A stretch of 64,000 bases of DNA, from positions 1 through 64,000 of the forward strand of contig NZ_BJND01000043.1 in the NCBI RefSeq assembly GCF_006539505.1, in the 5' to 3' direction. Below are positions 1 to 8,039 of this stretch, one piece after another; the first letter of the stretch is position 1, and every line of letters starts with the position of its first letter. The translations under genes and the position numbers were made by a program. Origin of the DNA: Streptomyces spinoverrucosus. Lineage in GTDB: Bacteria > Actinomycetota > Actinomycetes > Streptomycetales > Streptomycetaceae. The notes below the pieces were generated by a model. The model was given only the letters and a program-made list of their open reading frames with translations, made no database searches and was not told the origin of the DNA.

Positions 1-26
1 CCCGCCGGTGCGTGGACTGCCCCACG

Positions 27-242
27 GGCACGCCCCCGCACCCGCCCGCGACTGGCCTACCCCACCGCATGCCCCCACACCGCCCACGACCGGCCTGACC
101 CATCGCACGCCCCCGCACCAGCCGCATCCTGCCTGACCCACCGCACGCCCCCGCACCAGCCGCCCCGACCGCCCTGACCCACCGCACGTCCCCGCACCAG
201 CCCCCGACCGCCCCGACCTCCGGCACGCCCCCGCCCCCCGCA
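27..242. repeat. degenerate 38-41 bp tandem repeat
   Basis: About six imperfect copies of a 38-41 bp, C-rich unit fill the gap before the first gene. Copies start with a GCAC core near 27, 66, 104, 142, 183 and 222, and each carries CCCCCGCACC-like and CCTGACCCAC-like blocks. Reading frames here give only low-complexity protein, so I see no gene. Confidence 0.75.
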
Positions 243-279
243 TAGGCAGGCCACTGGACATGCCCGATAGCCTTCGACC

Positions 280-750
280 ATGACCATGCAATCCGCTGTG
301 CGACGCCGCCGCGCCGTCGCCGCCGCCGGCGCCGTTTCCGCCGGACTGCTCGTCCTGTCGGCCTGCGACAAGCCGACGCCAGTGTCGACGATCACCGTCG
401 GCTCCAGCTCGGTCAACGCCGAGGCGACCTGCTACAGCGACGACGCCGCCCTGAAGACCGCCGAGCTGACCGAGTGCCTGAAGGACTCGGACATCAAGTC
501 CATCTCGGTCGACCCCGACGAAACCGTTCGCTTCGGTGTGGACCCGAAGATCGCGGAGAAGGGCTGGACGATCCTGATGAACGGCCAGCCGCTCACCGAC
601 TCCAGCGACAAGACCTACCGCACCATCCCGGGCAGCGTGTTCTTCAACGCCCAGTACGGCGCCCAGGGCGACTCCACGCTGGTCTCCATCAGGGAGGGCG
701 AGCAGGAGGTCACCGGCTTGTGGTCCTTCAAGCTGAAGAAGGACGCCTGA
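280..750 (+). CDS. DUF2771-type secreted lipoprotein
   Basis: A 156-residue protein with a basic N-terminus, a hydrophobic stretch and a lipobox ending LSAC with the lipidated Cys at about residue 29, so it is probably anchored to the outside of the membrane. The remainder resembles the actinobacterial DUF2771 family, of unknown function, which is usually found next to futalosine hydrolase as here. The ATG at 280 is preceded by TAGCCT (268-273) with a 6-nt gap and no ribosome-binding site, which suggests a leaderless transcript; ATG 286 is the alternative. Its 3' end overlaps or abuts the next gene, so the two are probably co-transcribed. Confidence 0.8.
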   Translation: MTMQSAVRRRRAVAAAGAVSAGLLVLSACDKPTPVSTITVGSSSVNAEATCYSDDAALKTAELTECLKDSDIKSISVDPDETVRFGVDPKIAEKGWTILMNGQPLTDSSDKTYRTIPGSVFFNAQYGAQGDSTLVSIREGEQEVTGLWSFKLKKDA

Positions 751-1406
751 CCACGTCCGCCGCACGGATCCTCGTAGCCACCGCGGTCCCCGCCGAGCGG
801 GACGCGGTGGCCCGGACATTCTCCGGGCAGGTCATCGCCGTGGGCGTCGGCCCCGCCAGCGCCGCCGCCCGCACCGCGACCGCCCTGACCGAGGCAGCCC
901 GCGACGGCCACCCCTTCCAACTGGTCGTCTCCACCGGCATCGCCGGCGGCTTCGTACCCGAGGCGCCCGTCGGCTCGCTGGTCGTCGCCGACGAGATCAC
1001 CGCCGCCGACCTGGGCGCCGAGACCGCCGAGGGCTTCCTCCCGGTCACCGACCTGGGCTTCGGCACCGTCACCCACCGTCCGCCACAAGCACTCGTACGG
1101 GACGCCGCGACCGCCACCGGGGCCCGCACCGGCACGGTCCTGACCGTGTCCACGGTGACCGGCACCGCCGCCCGCGCCACCGCCCTGCGCGCCCACCACC
1201 CGCGTGCCCTCGCCGAGGCCATGGAGGGCTTTGGCGTCGCCGAGGCCGCCGCCGCGCACGGCACGCCCGTGATGGAACTGCGCGCGATCTCCAACCCGGT
1301 CGGCCCGCGCGACCGCGCCGCCTGGCGGATCGGCGAGGCCCTTCAGGCGCTCACGGACGGCTTCGGGAAGCTCACCCCCGTACTGGAGAGTTGGAAACCG
1401 GCATGA
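720..1406 (+). CDS. mqnB: futalosine hydrolase MqnB
   Basis: Nucleosidase of the futalosine route to menaquinone; it releases the base from futalosine to give dehypoxanthine futalosine. The core starts RILVATAVPAERDAV, and the later EAMEGFGVAEAAA segment carries the acidic residues typical of the MTA/SAH nucleosidase fold. The start is uncertain. GTG 720 has AGGAGG at 704-709 and fits the spacing but adds about 15 residues inside the upstream lipoprotein gene; CTG 747, overlapping the upstream TGA, would give a more family-like N-terminus. The stop overlaps the mqnD ATG (ATGA), which indicates translational coupling. Confidence 0.88.
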   Translation: MVLQAEEGRLTTSAARILVATAVPAERDAVARTFSGQVIAVGVGPASAAARTATALTEAARDGHPFQLVVSTGIAGGFVPEAPVGSLVVADEITAADLGAETAEGFLPVTDLGFGTVTHRPPQALVRDAATATGARTGTVLTVSTVTGTAARATALRAHHPRALAEAMEGFGVAEAAAAHGTPVMELRAISNPVGPRDRAAWRIGEALQALTDGFGKLTPVLESWKPA

Positions 1407-2245
1407 GCCGTCTGCAGATCGCGTACTCCCCCTGCCCCAACGACACCTTCGTCTTCGACGCCCTCGCCCACGGCCGCGTCCCCGGCGCGCCCGCACTGGA
1501 CGTGACGTTCGCGGACATCGACGTCACCAATGGCATGGCCGAGCGCGGCGAGCTGGACGTGCTGAAGGTGTCGTACGCCGTGCTGCCGTACGTCCTCGGC
1601 ACCTACACCCTGCTGCCGTGCGGCGGCGCGCTGGGCCGGGGCTGCGGGCCGCTCGTGCTGACCCGGGAGCCGGGCACCGACCTGACCGGACGCACGGTCG
1701 CGGTGCCGAGCGAGAAGTCGACGGCGTATTTGCTGTTCCGCCTGTGGGCCGCCGACACGCTGCCCGGCGGGGTCGGCGAGATCGTCGTGATGCCGTTCCA
1801 CGAGATCATGCCCGCCGTGCGGGACGGGAAGGTCGACGCGGGCCTGGTCATCCACGAGGCGCGCTTCACGTACCAGAACTACGGCCTGCACAAGCTCGCC
1901 GACATGGGCGAGCACTGGGAGCACACCACCGGGCTGCCGATCCCGCTGGGCGCGATCATCGCCAAGCGGTCACTGGGCGCGCAGACGCTGACGCGGCTCG
2001 CCGAGGCCATCCGGACCTCCGTGCACATGGCCTGGGAGGACCCCGAGGCGTCCCGCCCTTACGTCATGGCGCACGCCCAGGAGATGGACCCGGTCGTCGC
2101 CGACCAGCACATCGGGCTGTACGTCAACGAATTCACCGCCGGCCTCGGCGAGGACGGCTACGCGGCCGTCCGCGGTCTGCTCACCCGTGCGGCGGCCGAG
2201 GGGCTGGTGCCGCCCCTCGGCCCGGACGCGCTGGATTTCCCCTAG
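1403..2245 (+). CDS. mqnD: 1,4-dihydroxy-6-naphthoate synthase MqnD
   Basis: A 280-residue enzyme that converts cyclic dehypoxanthine futalosine to 1,4-dihydroxy-6-naphthoate, a later step of the same menaquinone pathway as the upstream mqnB. The N-terminal YSPCPNDTFVFDA motif, the SEKSTAYLLFRLW stretch and the VIHEARFTYQNYGL motif are hallmarks of the periplasmic-binding-protein-like MqnA/MqnD fold. ATG 1403 overlaps the mqnB stop by 4 nt and has GGAGAG 12 nt upstream. The gene converges on a cold-shock gene with only 24 bp between them. Confidence 0.95.
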   Translation: MSRLQIAYSPCPNDTFVFDALAHGRVPGAPALDVTFADIDVTNGMAERGELDVLKVSYAVLPYVLGTYTLLPCGGALGRGCGPLVLTREPGTDLTGRTVAVPSEKSTAYLLFRLWAADTLPGGVGEIVVMPFHEIMPAVRDGKVDAGLVIHEARFTYQNYGLHKLADMGEHWEHTTGLPIPLGAIIAKRSLGAQTLTRLAEAIRTSVHMAWEDPEASRPYVMAHAQEMDPVVADQHIGLYVNEFTAGLGEDGYAAVRGLLTRAAAEGLVPPLGPDALDFP

Positions 2246-2269
2246 CGCCGTAGCGCAGGTCCAGCAGGT

Positions 2270-2653
2270 CTATACGTCGAGCTGGTCGGCGACCGCCCGG
2301 AGCAGACCGGCGATCTTCTTGCCGGAGGCCTTGTCGGGGTAGCGGCCCTTTTCGAGCATCGGGGTGATGTTCTCCAGGAGCGTCGTCAGGTCCTGGACGA
2401 TGGAGGCCAGCTCGTCCGGCTTCTTGCGCTGGGCGGCCGCGACCGACGGGGTCGGGTCCAGGAGGGTGACGGAGAGGGCCTGGTCGCCGCGCTGCCCGGC
2501 GACGACCCCGAACTCCACGCGCTGTCCCGGCTTGAGCGTCTCGACTCCGGCGGGGAGAACCGAGGAATGGACGAAGACGTCACCGCCGTCGTCGCGGGAG
2601 AGAAAGCCGAAGCCCTTCTCGCTGTTGAACCACTTGACCTTGCCGGTAGGCAC
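2270..2653 (-). CDS. cold-shock domain protein with C-terminal extension
   Basis: Residues 1-66 form a cold-shock OB fold with RNP1-like KGFGFLSRDD and RNP2-like VFVHSSV motifs, expected to bind single-stranded RNA or DNA in the cytoplasm. A further 60 or so residues, rich in charged and helical sequence, follow; the usual CspA protein is 65-70 residues, so this is a double-length actinobacterial form. The start codon is GTG at 2653. The second, normal-length cold-shock gene lies at 32626-32832. Confidence 0.93.
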   Translation of the reverse strand: MPTGKVKWFNSEKGFGFLSRDDGGDVFVHSSVLPAGVETLKPGQRVEFGVVAGQRGDQALSVTLLDPTPSVAAAQRKKPDELASIVQDLTTLLENITPMLEKGRYPDKASGKKIAGLLRAVADQLDV

Positions 2654-2817
2654 GTCTGTCCTCGTCCTCGTACTCGTCGGAAAACTGCTTCTGAAACGGC
2701 TCTTGATAGCACTGGGGCGGGTCGTCCGTGACCCGCCGGTACCAAGGCTAATGGTCTTCAGGCCGGTGACAAGACGTCGCCCGGTTGTTCCTTCGCGCTG
2801 GGAACTACCCTGGTCCG

Positions 2818-3069
2818 GTGCGTGACAAAACCCAACCGAATTCCGCCGCGCCCGGTGACCGACTGATCCGTACCGGCGGCATCGTCTTCATCGTCGGAGC
2901 CGTGGCCACTCTGGTCACGGTGGCTCCACTGCTCCTCGGTACGACGCCTTTTCCGACGTACATGTTCGGATTGAGCATGCTCATGGGGGTCGGCTTCCTC
3001 ATCGCCGGAGCGGGGCTGTTCCGGTCGATCGCGGCGGGGCGGCGTCAGGCGCGCGGCGCGTCGAGATAG
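2818..3069 (+). CDS. small two-helix membrane protein
   Basis: About 83 residues from GTG 2818. After a polar N-terminus there are two hydrophobic segments (about 17-38 and 45-68) and a basic C-terminus, so it is probably an inner-membrane protein with both ends inside. I do not recognise a family with a known role. An upstream in-frame start at 2785 exists but only adds an unlikely leader. The last 25 bp overlap the end of the convergent HAD gene. Confidence 0.7.
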   Translation: MRDKTQPNSAAPGDRLIRTGGIVFIVGAVATLVTVAPLLLGTTPFPTYMFGLSMLMGVGFLIAGAGLFRSIAAGRRQARGASR

Positions 3070-3671
3070 GCCGAAAGCCACTCCGGGAACTCACCCAGGC
3101 CGGTGAGTACGACGTCCGCGCCCGCCGCCGTGAGCTCCTCGGCGTCGCACGGGCCGGTCGCCACCGTCACCGACAGCGCGTCCGCCGCGCGGGCGCCGCG
3201 GACGTCGCCGGTGTGGTCGCCGACGTACACGCCCGCGCCGTGCTCGCGCAGCGCCGCCGCCTTCGCCTCCGCCCACAGGTCGCCGACCACCGCGTCCGGC
3301 TCGATGCCGAGGTGGGCGAGGTGCAGCTTGGCGTTGGGCTCGTACTTGGCGGTGACCACGACCGCGCGTCCACCGGCCGCCCGTACCGCCGATATCGCCT
3401 CGTGCGCGCCGGCCATGGCGGGGGTCGCGGCGATGGCGATCGTCGGATACATGGCCCGGTAGACATCGGCCACGGCGGCGACCTCCGTCTCCGGGAACCA
3501 GTGCCGCAGCTCCTCCTCCAGCGGTGGCCCCAGCCGGGTGATCGCGAGGTCGGCGTCGATGTACGTCCCCGTCCGCTCGGCCAGCGCCAGGTAGCAGGCG
3601 TGGATGCCGGGGCGGGAGTCTATGAGCGTCATGTCGAGATCGAAGCCGACGGTGAGCGGGCGCGAGGTCAT
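3045..3671 (-). CDS. HAD-superfamily phosphatase
   Basis: A 208-residue haloacid dehalogenase-type hydrolase. Motif I is FDLDMTLIDSR near the N-terminus (Met replaces the usual Gly of DxDGT), motif II is the VVVTAKYE Thr, and motif III/IV is VYVGDHTGDVRGA. The C1 cap suggests a phosphoglycolate-phosphatase-like enzyme acting on a small phosphorylated metabolite; the substrate cannot be read from sequence. ATG 3671 was chosen; ATG 3680 adds three residues and neither has a convincing ribosome-binding site. Confidence 0.85.
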   Translation of the reverse strand: MTSRPLTVGFDLDMTLIDSRPGIHACYLALAERTGTYIDADLAITRLGPPLEEELRHWFPETEVAAVADVYRAMYPTIAIAATPAMAGAHEAISAVRAAGGRAVVVTAKYEPNAKLHLAHLGIEPDAVVGDLWAEAKAAALREHGAGVYVGDHTGDVRGARAADALSVTVATGPCDAEELTAAGADVVLTGLGEFPEWLSAYLDAPRA

Positions 3672-3745
3672 GGGGGCCATTGTGCCGAGTGGGGGTATGG
3701 CCCGGGTGAACAGGGTGTGAGGGCCGGGCCCGCGAACTGCGGCCC

Positions 3746-4705
3746 TCAGCTCTTCTTCTGGGAGCGCCACACCAGGAACAGCGCCGACGCCACGGCAGCG
3801 CCCCGCACCACCCAGGGCCAGGTCTCGGCGAGGGCGTCGTTCATGTGGCCGTCGGCGATGGGGGTGCCCCAGCGGCCGTCGAGCCTGCCCCACAGGAAGA
3901 CGAAACCGGCGGCGACCGCGGCGCCGGGCAGGATCATCACCGCCAGCTTCATCTCCCACCTGGTCAGACGGCGGGAGGCGTACGCGATGAGCCAGCCGAC
4001 GGCGAGCGGGAGCAGGTTGCCGAGCACGGCACCGGCGACGAGGAGGGCGGCGGCGAGCAGGAGGAGGGGGTTGTTCCAGGTGCCGGGGGTCGGCAGGAGC
4101 CGGCGGCGCGGGGCGGGCTGTCCGGCGTCGGGGGCCGGGTCGGGCTCCGGGGTCTTCTGGGCCGCCGGCTCGGGGTCGGCGTCCTTCTCGTCCTCCGGCG
4201 GCCTGAGCAGCTCCGGGATCTCCACGCCGCCGACGAACCCGGGCACGCTGTCGCCGACGCCGAAGGGGCTGCTGTCCACCCGCCACCAGTCGGGCTGGGT
4301 GGCGCTGTCCCCGAGCTCGTGCTCGCCCGCGCGGTGCGGCGGGGCGGGGGCGTCGGCGGGCGAGGTCTCCGGCTCGGCGGGCCGGGGCCGCGGCACGATT
4401 CGGCGCAGCCCCTTGCCCTTCCCCTGGCTGTCTCGTTGTACGGGCACGGCGGCGGACGGCGACTCCACGGCACCGCCACCCTCCCCCGCCGCGGCCACCA
4501 CCTCGTCCGGGCTGCCGATACGGTCCAGGATGCGGCGGACGGCGGCGGGGCTGTCGACGACGGCCTTGGCGCGGCGCCGGTCGATCTCGTCGCGCAGCTG
4601 GGAGACCAGGCGCATACGGGTGGCGGAGGGCAGCTGCCGCTGCTGAGCCACGTCACCGACGCGGCTCAGATACTCGTAGACGACCTTGTCGCTCTCGATC
4701 CCCAC
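3746..4705 (-). CDS. membrane protein with long Pro-rich linker
   Basis: About 319 residues. The N-terminal 80 residues are helical and charged (VGDVAQQRQLPSATRMRLV) and look like a small cytosolic helical domain. A low-complexity Pro/Ala/Glu region of about 120 residues follows, then three or four hydrophobic segments to the C-terminus, which ends WRSQKKS. GTG 4705 has GGAGGGG upstream. It is a conserved-type Streptomyces hypothetical; function unknown. It is divergent from the helicase-domain gene. Confidence 0.8.
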   Translation of the reverse strand: MGIESDKVVYEYLSRVGDVAQQRQLPSATRMRLVSQLRDEIDRRRAKAVVDSPAAVRRILDRIGSPDEVVAAAGEGGGAVESPSAAVPVQRDSQGKGKGLRRIVPRPRPAEPETSPADAPAPPHRAGEHELGDSATQPDWWRVDSSPFGVGDSVPGFVGGVEIPELLRPPEDEKDADPEPAAQKTPEPDPAPDAGQPAPRRRLLPTPGTWNNPLLLLAAALLVAGAVLGNLLPLAVGWLIAYASRRLTRWEMKLAVMILPGAAVAAGFVFLWGRLDGRWGTPIADGHMNDALAETWPWVVRGAAVASALFLVWRSQKKS

Positions 4706-4865
4706 GCTGTCCCCTCCGGGGCGGGTGTGCCGGAATCCCCGTGCCACGACGTTAGCGCAGGGTGATCCAGCGGTTCGCCGTACTGCCGCAGCCTGTCGGC
4801 GCCGGGCCCCACCCGGCATGCGGATGCTCCGCGCGCCCCGGCGCCGACCCGCTACCGTTGACCGG

Positions 4866-7397
4866 ATGAGCACCGAGGAGAAGCCGGCGGCCCCGCGGTC
4901 CCTCGCGGAGGCGCTTCGCGCGCGGGACGACGCCTCGCTGGCCGCGCTCCTGCGCAGCCGGCCCGATCTCATCACGCCCGTCCCCACCGACCTCACCCAG
5001 CTCGCCACCCGCGCCGGCACCCGTGCCTCGGTGGTCCGCGCCCTGGAGCGGCTGGACCGCTTCGCGCTGCAGGCGGCGGAGGCGCTGGCCGTGGCGGCCG
5101 ATCCGGCGACGTACGAGGAACTGCTCGGGCTCATGGCCGGCGACGACGGCGACCCTCTCGTCGCCGCCGCCCTGCCGCGCGGCCTCGGCACGCTGCGCGA
5201 GCAGGCCCTCGTGTGGGGCGCCGACGACCGGCTGCGCCTGGTGCGCACCGCCCGTGAGCTGCTCGCCCCGACCCCGCAGCATCCGTCCCCGACCGGGCTT
5301 GGCCCGACGGTCCAGGAGGCGACGGCGGGCATGTCACCGGGCCGGATCCAGGAACTCGTCACGGCCGCCGGGCTGTCCTCCACGCCCGACTCCGTCTCCG
5401 CTGCGGCCGCGCTCACCGCGCTGTTCACCGACCGCAAGCGGATGTCCGCGCTGCTCGACGAGGCCCCGGCCGAGTCGGTGGAGGTGCTGGAGCGGCTTGT
5501 GTGGGGGCCGCCGTACGGCCAGGTCACCGCCGACCCGGCACCCCGGCTGCGCTGGCTGCTGGACCGCGGGCTGCTGCTGCCGACGGCGCCCGGCACGGTC
5601 GTACTCCCCCGCGAGGTGGCCCTTCACCTGCGGGGCGGCAGGGCGCACCGCACGGCGGAGCCGGTGCCGCCGCCCGTGGAGGCGGCGGCCGCGCACCGTC
5701 CACAGGTTGTGGACGCCACGGCGGCCGGGCAGGCGTACACCGCCCTGGCGACCGTCGAGGAGCTGCTGAAGGACTGGGACGAGGGCGGCCCGGCGGTGCT
5801 GCGCGCGGGTGGGCTGAGCGTCCGTGACCTGAAGCGGACCGCCGTCGCGCTCGACGTGTCCGAGCCGGTCGCGGCCTTCTGGGTCGAACTGGCCTACGCG
5901 GCGGGCCTGATCGCCTCCGACGGGGAGGCCGACGAGCGGTACGCGGCGACCCCCGCCTACGACGAGTGGCTGGAGCAGCCCGCCGCCCAGCGCTGGGCCC
6001 GGCTGGCTCAGGCATGGCTGGCGGCCACCCGGACGGCCGGGCTGGTGGGCGGCCGGGACGCGAAGGACCGCTCGCTGGCCGCGCTGGGACCGGGGCTCGA
6101 CCGGTCGGCGGCTCCGGAGGTACGGCACCGGGTGCTGAGCCTGCTCGCGGAGTTGCCGGAGGGGGCGGCCGCGGCGGGTGAATCGGTGCTGGCGCGGCTG
6201 CGGTGGGAGCGGCCGCTGCGGCGGGAGACTGCCCCCGACGCCGATCTGCGGGTCCGGCTCGCCCAGTGGGCACTGTCCGAGGCCGAGTTGCTCGGGGTGA
6301 CCGGGCGGGGGGCGCTCTCGGCGCACGGGCGGGCGTTGCTGGGGGCGCACGCCCCGGCGCACGCGCCCACCGAGGACCCCGAGGGGCCCGGCGACAAACT
6401 CCCCGTCCACCACCGCCCCACCCCGCCCCTGGAACCCCTCACGCCCGCCGAGCAGTCCGTCGCCTCCGTCACGGCCGCCCGGCTGCTCGCCCCGCTGCTG
6501 CCCGAGCCGCTGGACCACGTCCTGCTCCAGGCCGATCTGACGGCGGTGGCGCCGGGCCCGTTGCAGCGGCACCTCGCGGACCTGCTGGGTGTGCTCGCCG
6601 ACGTGGAGTCCAAGGGCGGGGCGACCGTCTACCGCTTCACGCCCGCCTCCGTACGCCGCGCTCTGGACGCCGGGCGCAGCGCCTCCAACCTGCACGCCTT
6701 CCTCGCCGAGCACTCCCGTACGCCGGTTCCGCAGCCGCTGGCGTACCTGATCGACGACGTGGCCCGCAGGCACGGGCACCTCCGGGTGGGCGCGGCCTCG
6801 GCGTACGTGCGCTGCGACGACGACGCGCTGCTCAACGAGATCCTCGCCGACAAGCGGTCCGCCGGACTGCGGCTGCGCCGCCTCGCGCCGACCGTGCTGG
6901 CCGCGCAGGCCGACCCGGCGACGCTGCTGGAGGGGCTGCGCGGCATGGGCTTCGCGCCCGCCGCCGAGTCCGCCGAGGGCGACGTACTGATCACGCGGGC
7001 GCACGCCCACCGCTCCCCGCCGCGCACGCCGCCGGAGCCGGTGCCGGACGGGCCGCCCGCGCCCGACGCCACGCTCCTCGGGGCCGCGATCCGCGCGATC
7101 CGCGCGGGAGATCTGGCCTCGACGACGCCACGGAAGTCCCCCACGCCCACCGCGACCGGCGGCGGCCTGCCGCGCACCAGCTCCGCCGAGACCCTCGCCA
7201 CCATGCAGGCCGCCGTCCTGACCGGCCAGGCCCTGTGGATCGGGTACGTCAACGCCGAGGGCGCCGCCAGTCAGCGGGTGATCGCGCCGGTGCGGGTGGA
7301 GGGCGGCTTCGTGACGGCGTACGACCACACCGCGGACGAGGTCCGCACGTATCCGCTGCACCGGATCACGGGGGTGGCGGAGCTGGCGGAGGACTAG
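4866..7397 (+). CDS. helicase-C-terminal-domain protein (XPB-associated type)
   Basis: A large 843-residue protein of the actinobacterial family annotated helicase C-terminal domain-containing protein. It has no Walker A or DEAD-type motor. Its C-terminal half carries the helicase_C_3-like region (VLLQADLTAVAPGPL onwards) and ends in a WYL-like segment (GYVNAEGAASQRVIAPVRVEGG). Such proteins sit near xpb, as here (9414-11057), and a role with XPB in DNA repair or transcription is inferred. The ATG follows TACCGT (4853-4858) by 7 nt, without a ribosome-binding site, suggesting leaderless translation. Confidence 0.85.
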   Translation: MSTEEKPAAPRSLAEALRARDDASLAALLRSRPDLITPVPTDLTQLATRAGTRASVVRALERLDRFALQAAEALAVAADPATYEELLGLMAGDDGDPLVAAALPRGLGTLREQALVWGADDRLRLVRTARELLAPTPQHPSPTGLGPTVQEATAGMSPGRIQELVTAAGLSSTPDSVSAAAALTALFTDRKRMSALLDEAPAESVEVLERLVWGPPYGQVTADPAPRLRWLLDRGLLLPTAPGTVVLPREVALHLRGGRAHRTAEPVPPPVEAAAAHRPQVVDATAAGQAYTALATVEELLKDWDEGGPAVLRAGGLSVRDLKRTAVALDVSEPVAAFWVELAYAAGLIASDGEADERYAATPAYDEWLEQPAAQRWARLAQAWLAATRTAGLVGGRDAKDRSLAALGPGLDRSAAPEVRHRVLSLLAELPEGAAAAGESVLARLRWERPLRRETAPDADLRVRLAQWALSEAELLGVTGRGALSAHGRALLGAHAPAHAPTEDPEGPGDKLPVHHRPTPPLEPLTPAEQSVASVTAARLLAPLLPEPLDHVLLQADLTAVAPGPLQRHLADLLGVLADVESKGGATVYRFTPASVRRALDAGRSASNLHAFLAEHSRTPVPQPLAYLIDDVARRHGHLRVGAASAYVRCDDDALLNEILADKRSAGLRLRRLAPTVLAAQADPATLLEGLRGMGFAPAAESAEGDVLITRAHAHRSPPRTPPEPVPDGPPAPDATLLGAAIRAIRAGDLASTTPRKSPTPTATGGGLPRTSSAETLATMQAAVLTGQALWIGYVNAEGAASQRVIAPVRVEGGFVTAYDHTADEVRTYPLHRITGVAELAED

Positions 7398-7577
7398 GAC
7401 CTCACCCGTGCGGGCGTACGCCGGGATTCATGCACGCCACGCCGGGCCCTTCCCACCCATGAGGGAGCTTCCGGCACATCCCGCATCGCCGTACGGGGGG
7501 CCGGGCAGCCACCGGATGTCCTGATCAAGCCCGTACTCGGAGGAGTTCGGGCGAGCGCATCCGAAAGGAAACCCCCC

Positions 7578-7700
7578 ATGCGAGCTGCCCGTCGTGTCGC
7601 CGCCGTACTGGCCGCCACAGCCGTGATGCTCGGCGCCCTCACCACTCAGGCCGCCGCCCTTGAAGTCGCCGGGATCATCATCGAGCTCCCGGCCGTCTGA
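7578..7700 (+). CDS. 40-residue secreted peptide
   Basis: A short ORF with a good AAAGGAAA ribosome-binding site at 7564-7571, starting MRAARRVAAVLAATAVML. It is essentially one signal peptide (cleavage likely after QAAA) followed by a hydrophobic tail of about 12 residues, LEVAGIIIELPAV. The product could be a tiny secreted or membrane-associated peptide. It is followed 110 bp later by a second small secreted protein on the same strand. Function unknown. Confidence 0.55.
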   Translation: MRAARRVAAVLAATAVMLGALTTQAAALEVAGIIIELPAV

Positions 7701-7811
7701 CGTACCCCCCGCACACCCGTCGGGCCGGTCCCTGCGTCCCGGGTCCGGCCCGCCCGACGAAACCCTGAGACGAACCCCCGAGACGAACCCCTGAAAGGCC
7801 CTGGCGTCCCC

Positions 7812-8039
7812 ATGCGTTCCAAGCTCCCCCCGTGCGCCCACCGTGCCATCGCCCTCTCCGCCGCCGCGGTGGTGACCACGGCCGCCCTTGTCGTCGCGCT
7901 CGCGCCCAAGGCCTCGGCGGCGCCGACTGCCGCGCCGCTCCCGATCGCGGGGGCGGCGGGCGGACCCCTCGTCAATGTCGACGGACATGTCCTCGCTCAG
8001 CCGCTGGTCAACAACCTCACCCTGCCCACTCTGAACTAG
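7812..8039 (+). CDS. small secreted protein (75 residues)
   Basis: A basic N-terminus, a hydrophobic core and an Ala-X-Ala cleavage site (PKASA then APTAA) mark a Sec signal peptide of about 36 residues. The mature part is only about 40 residues, rich in Leu, Val, Pro and Asn (LVNVDGHVLAQPLVNNLTL). It has no Cys and no known chaplin or rodlin motif. A GAAAGG sequence lies upstream. Together with the 40-residue peptide at 7578 it forms a tandem pair of small secreted proteins; its 3' end overlaps the convergent UPF0114-IstB gene. Confidence 0.7.
   Translation: MRSKLPPCAHRAIALSAAAVVTTAALVVALAPKASAAPTAAPLPIAGAAGGPLVNVDGHVLAQPLVNNLTLPTLN

Noticed and set aside
5334..7361. 675-residue minus-strand ORF
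   Set aside because: It is antisense to the clear helicase-domain gene and its translation is Arg/Gly/Pro-rich composition without domains.
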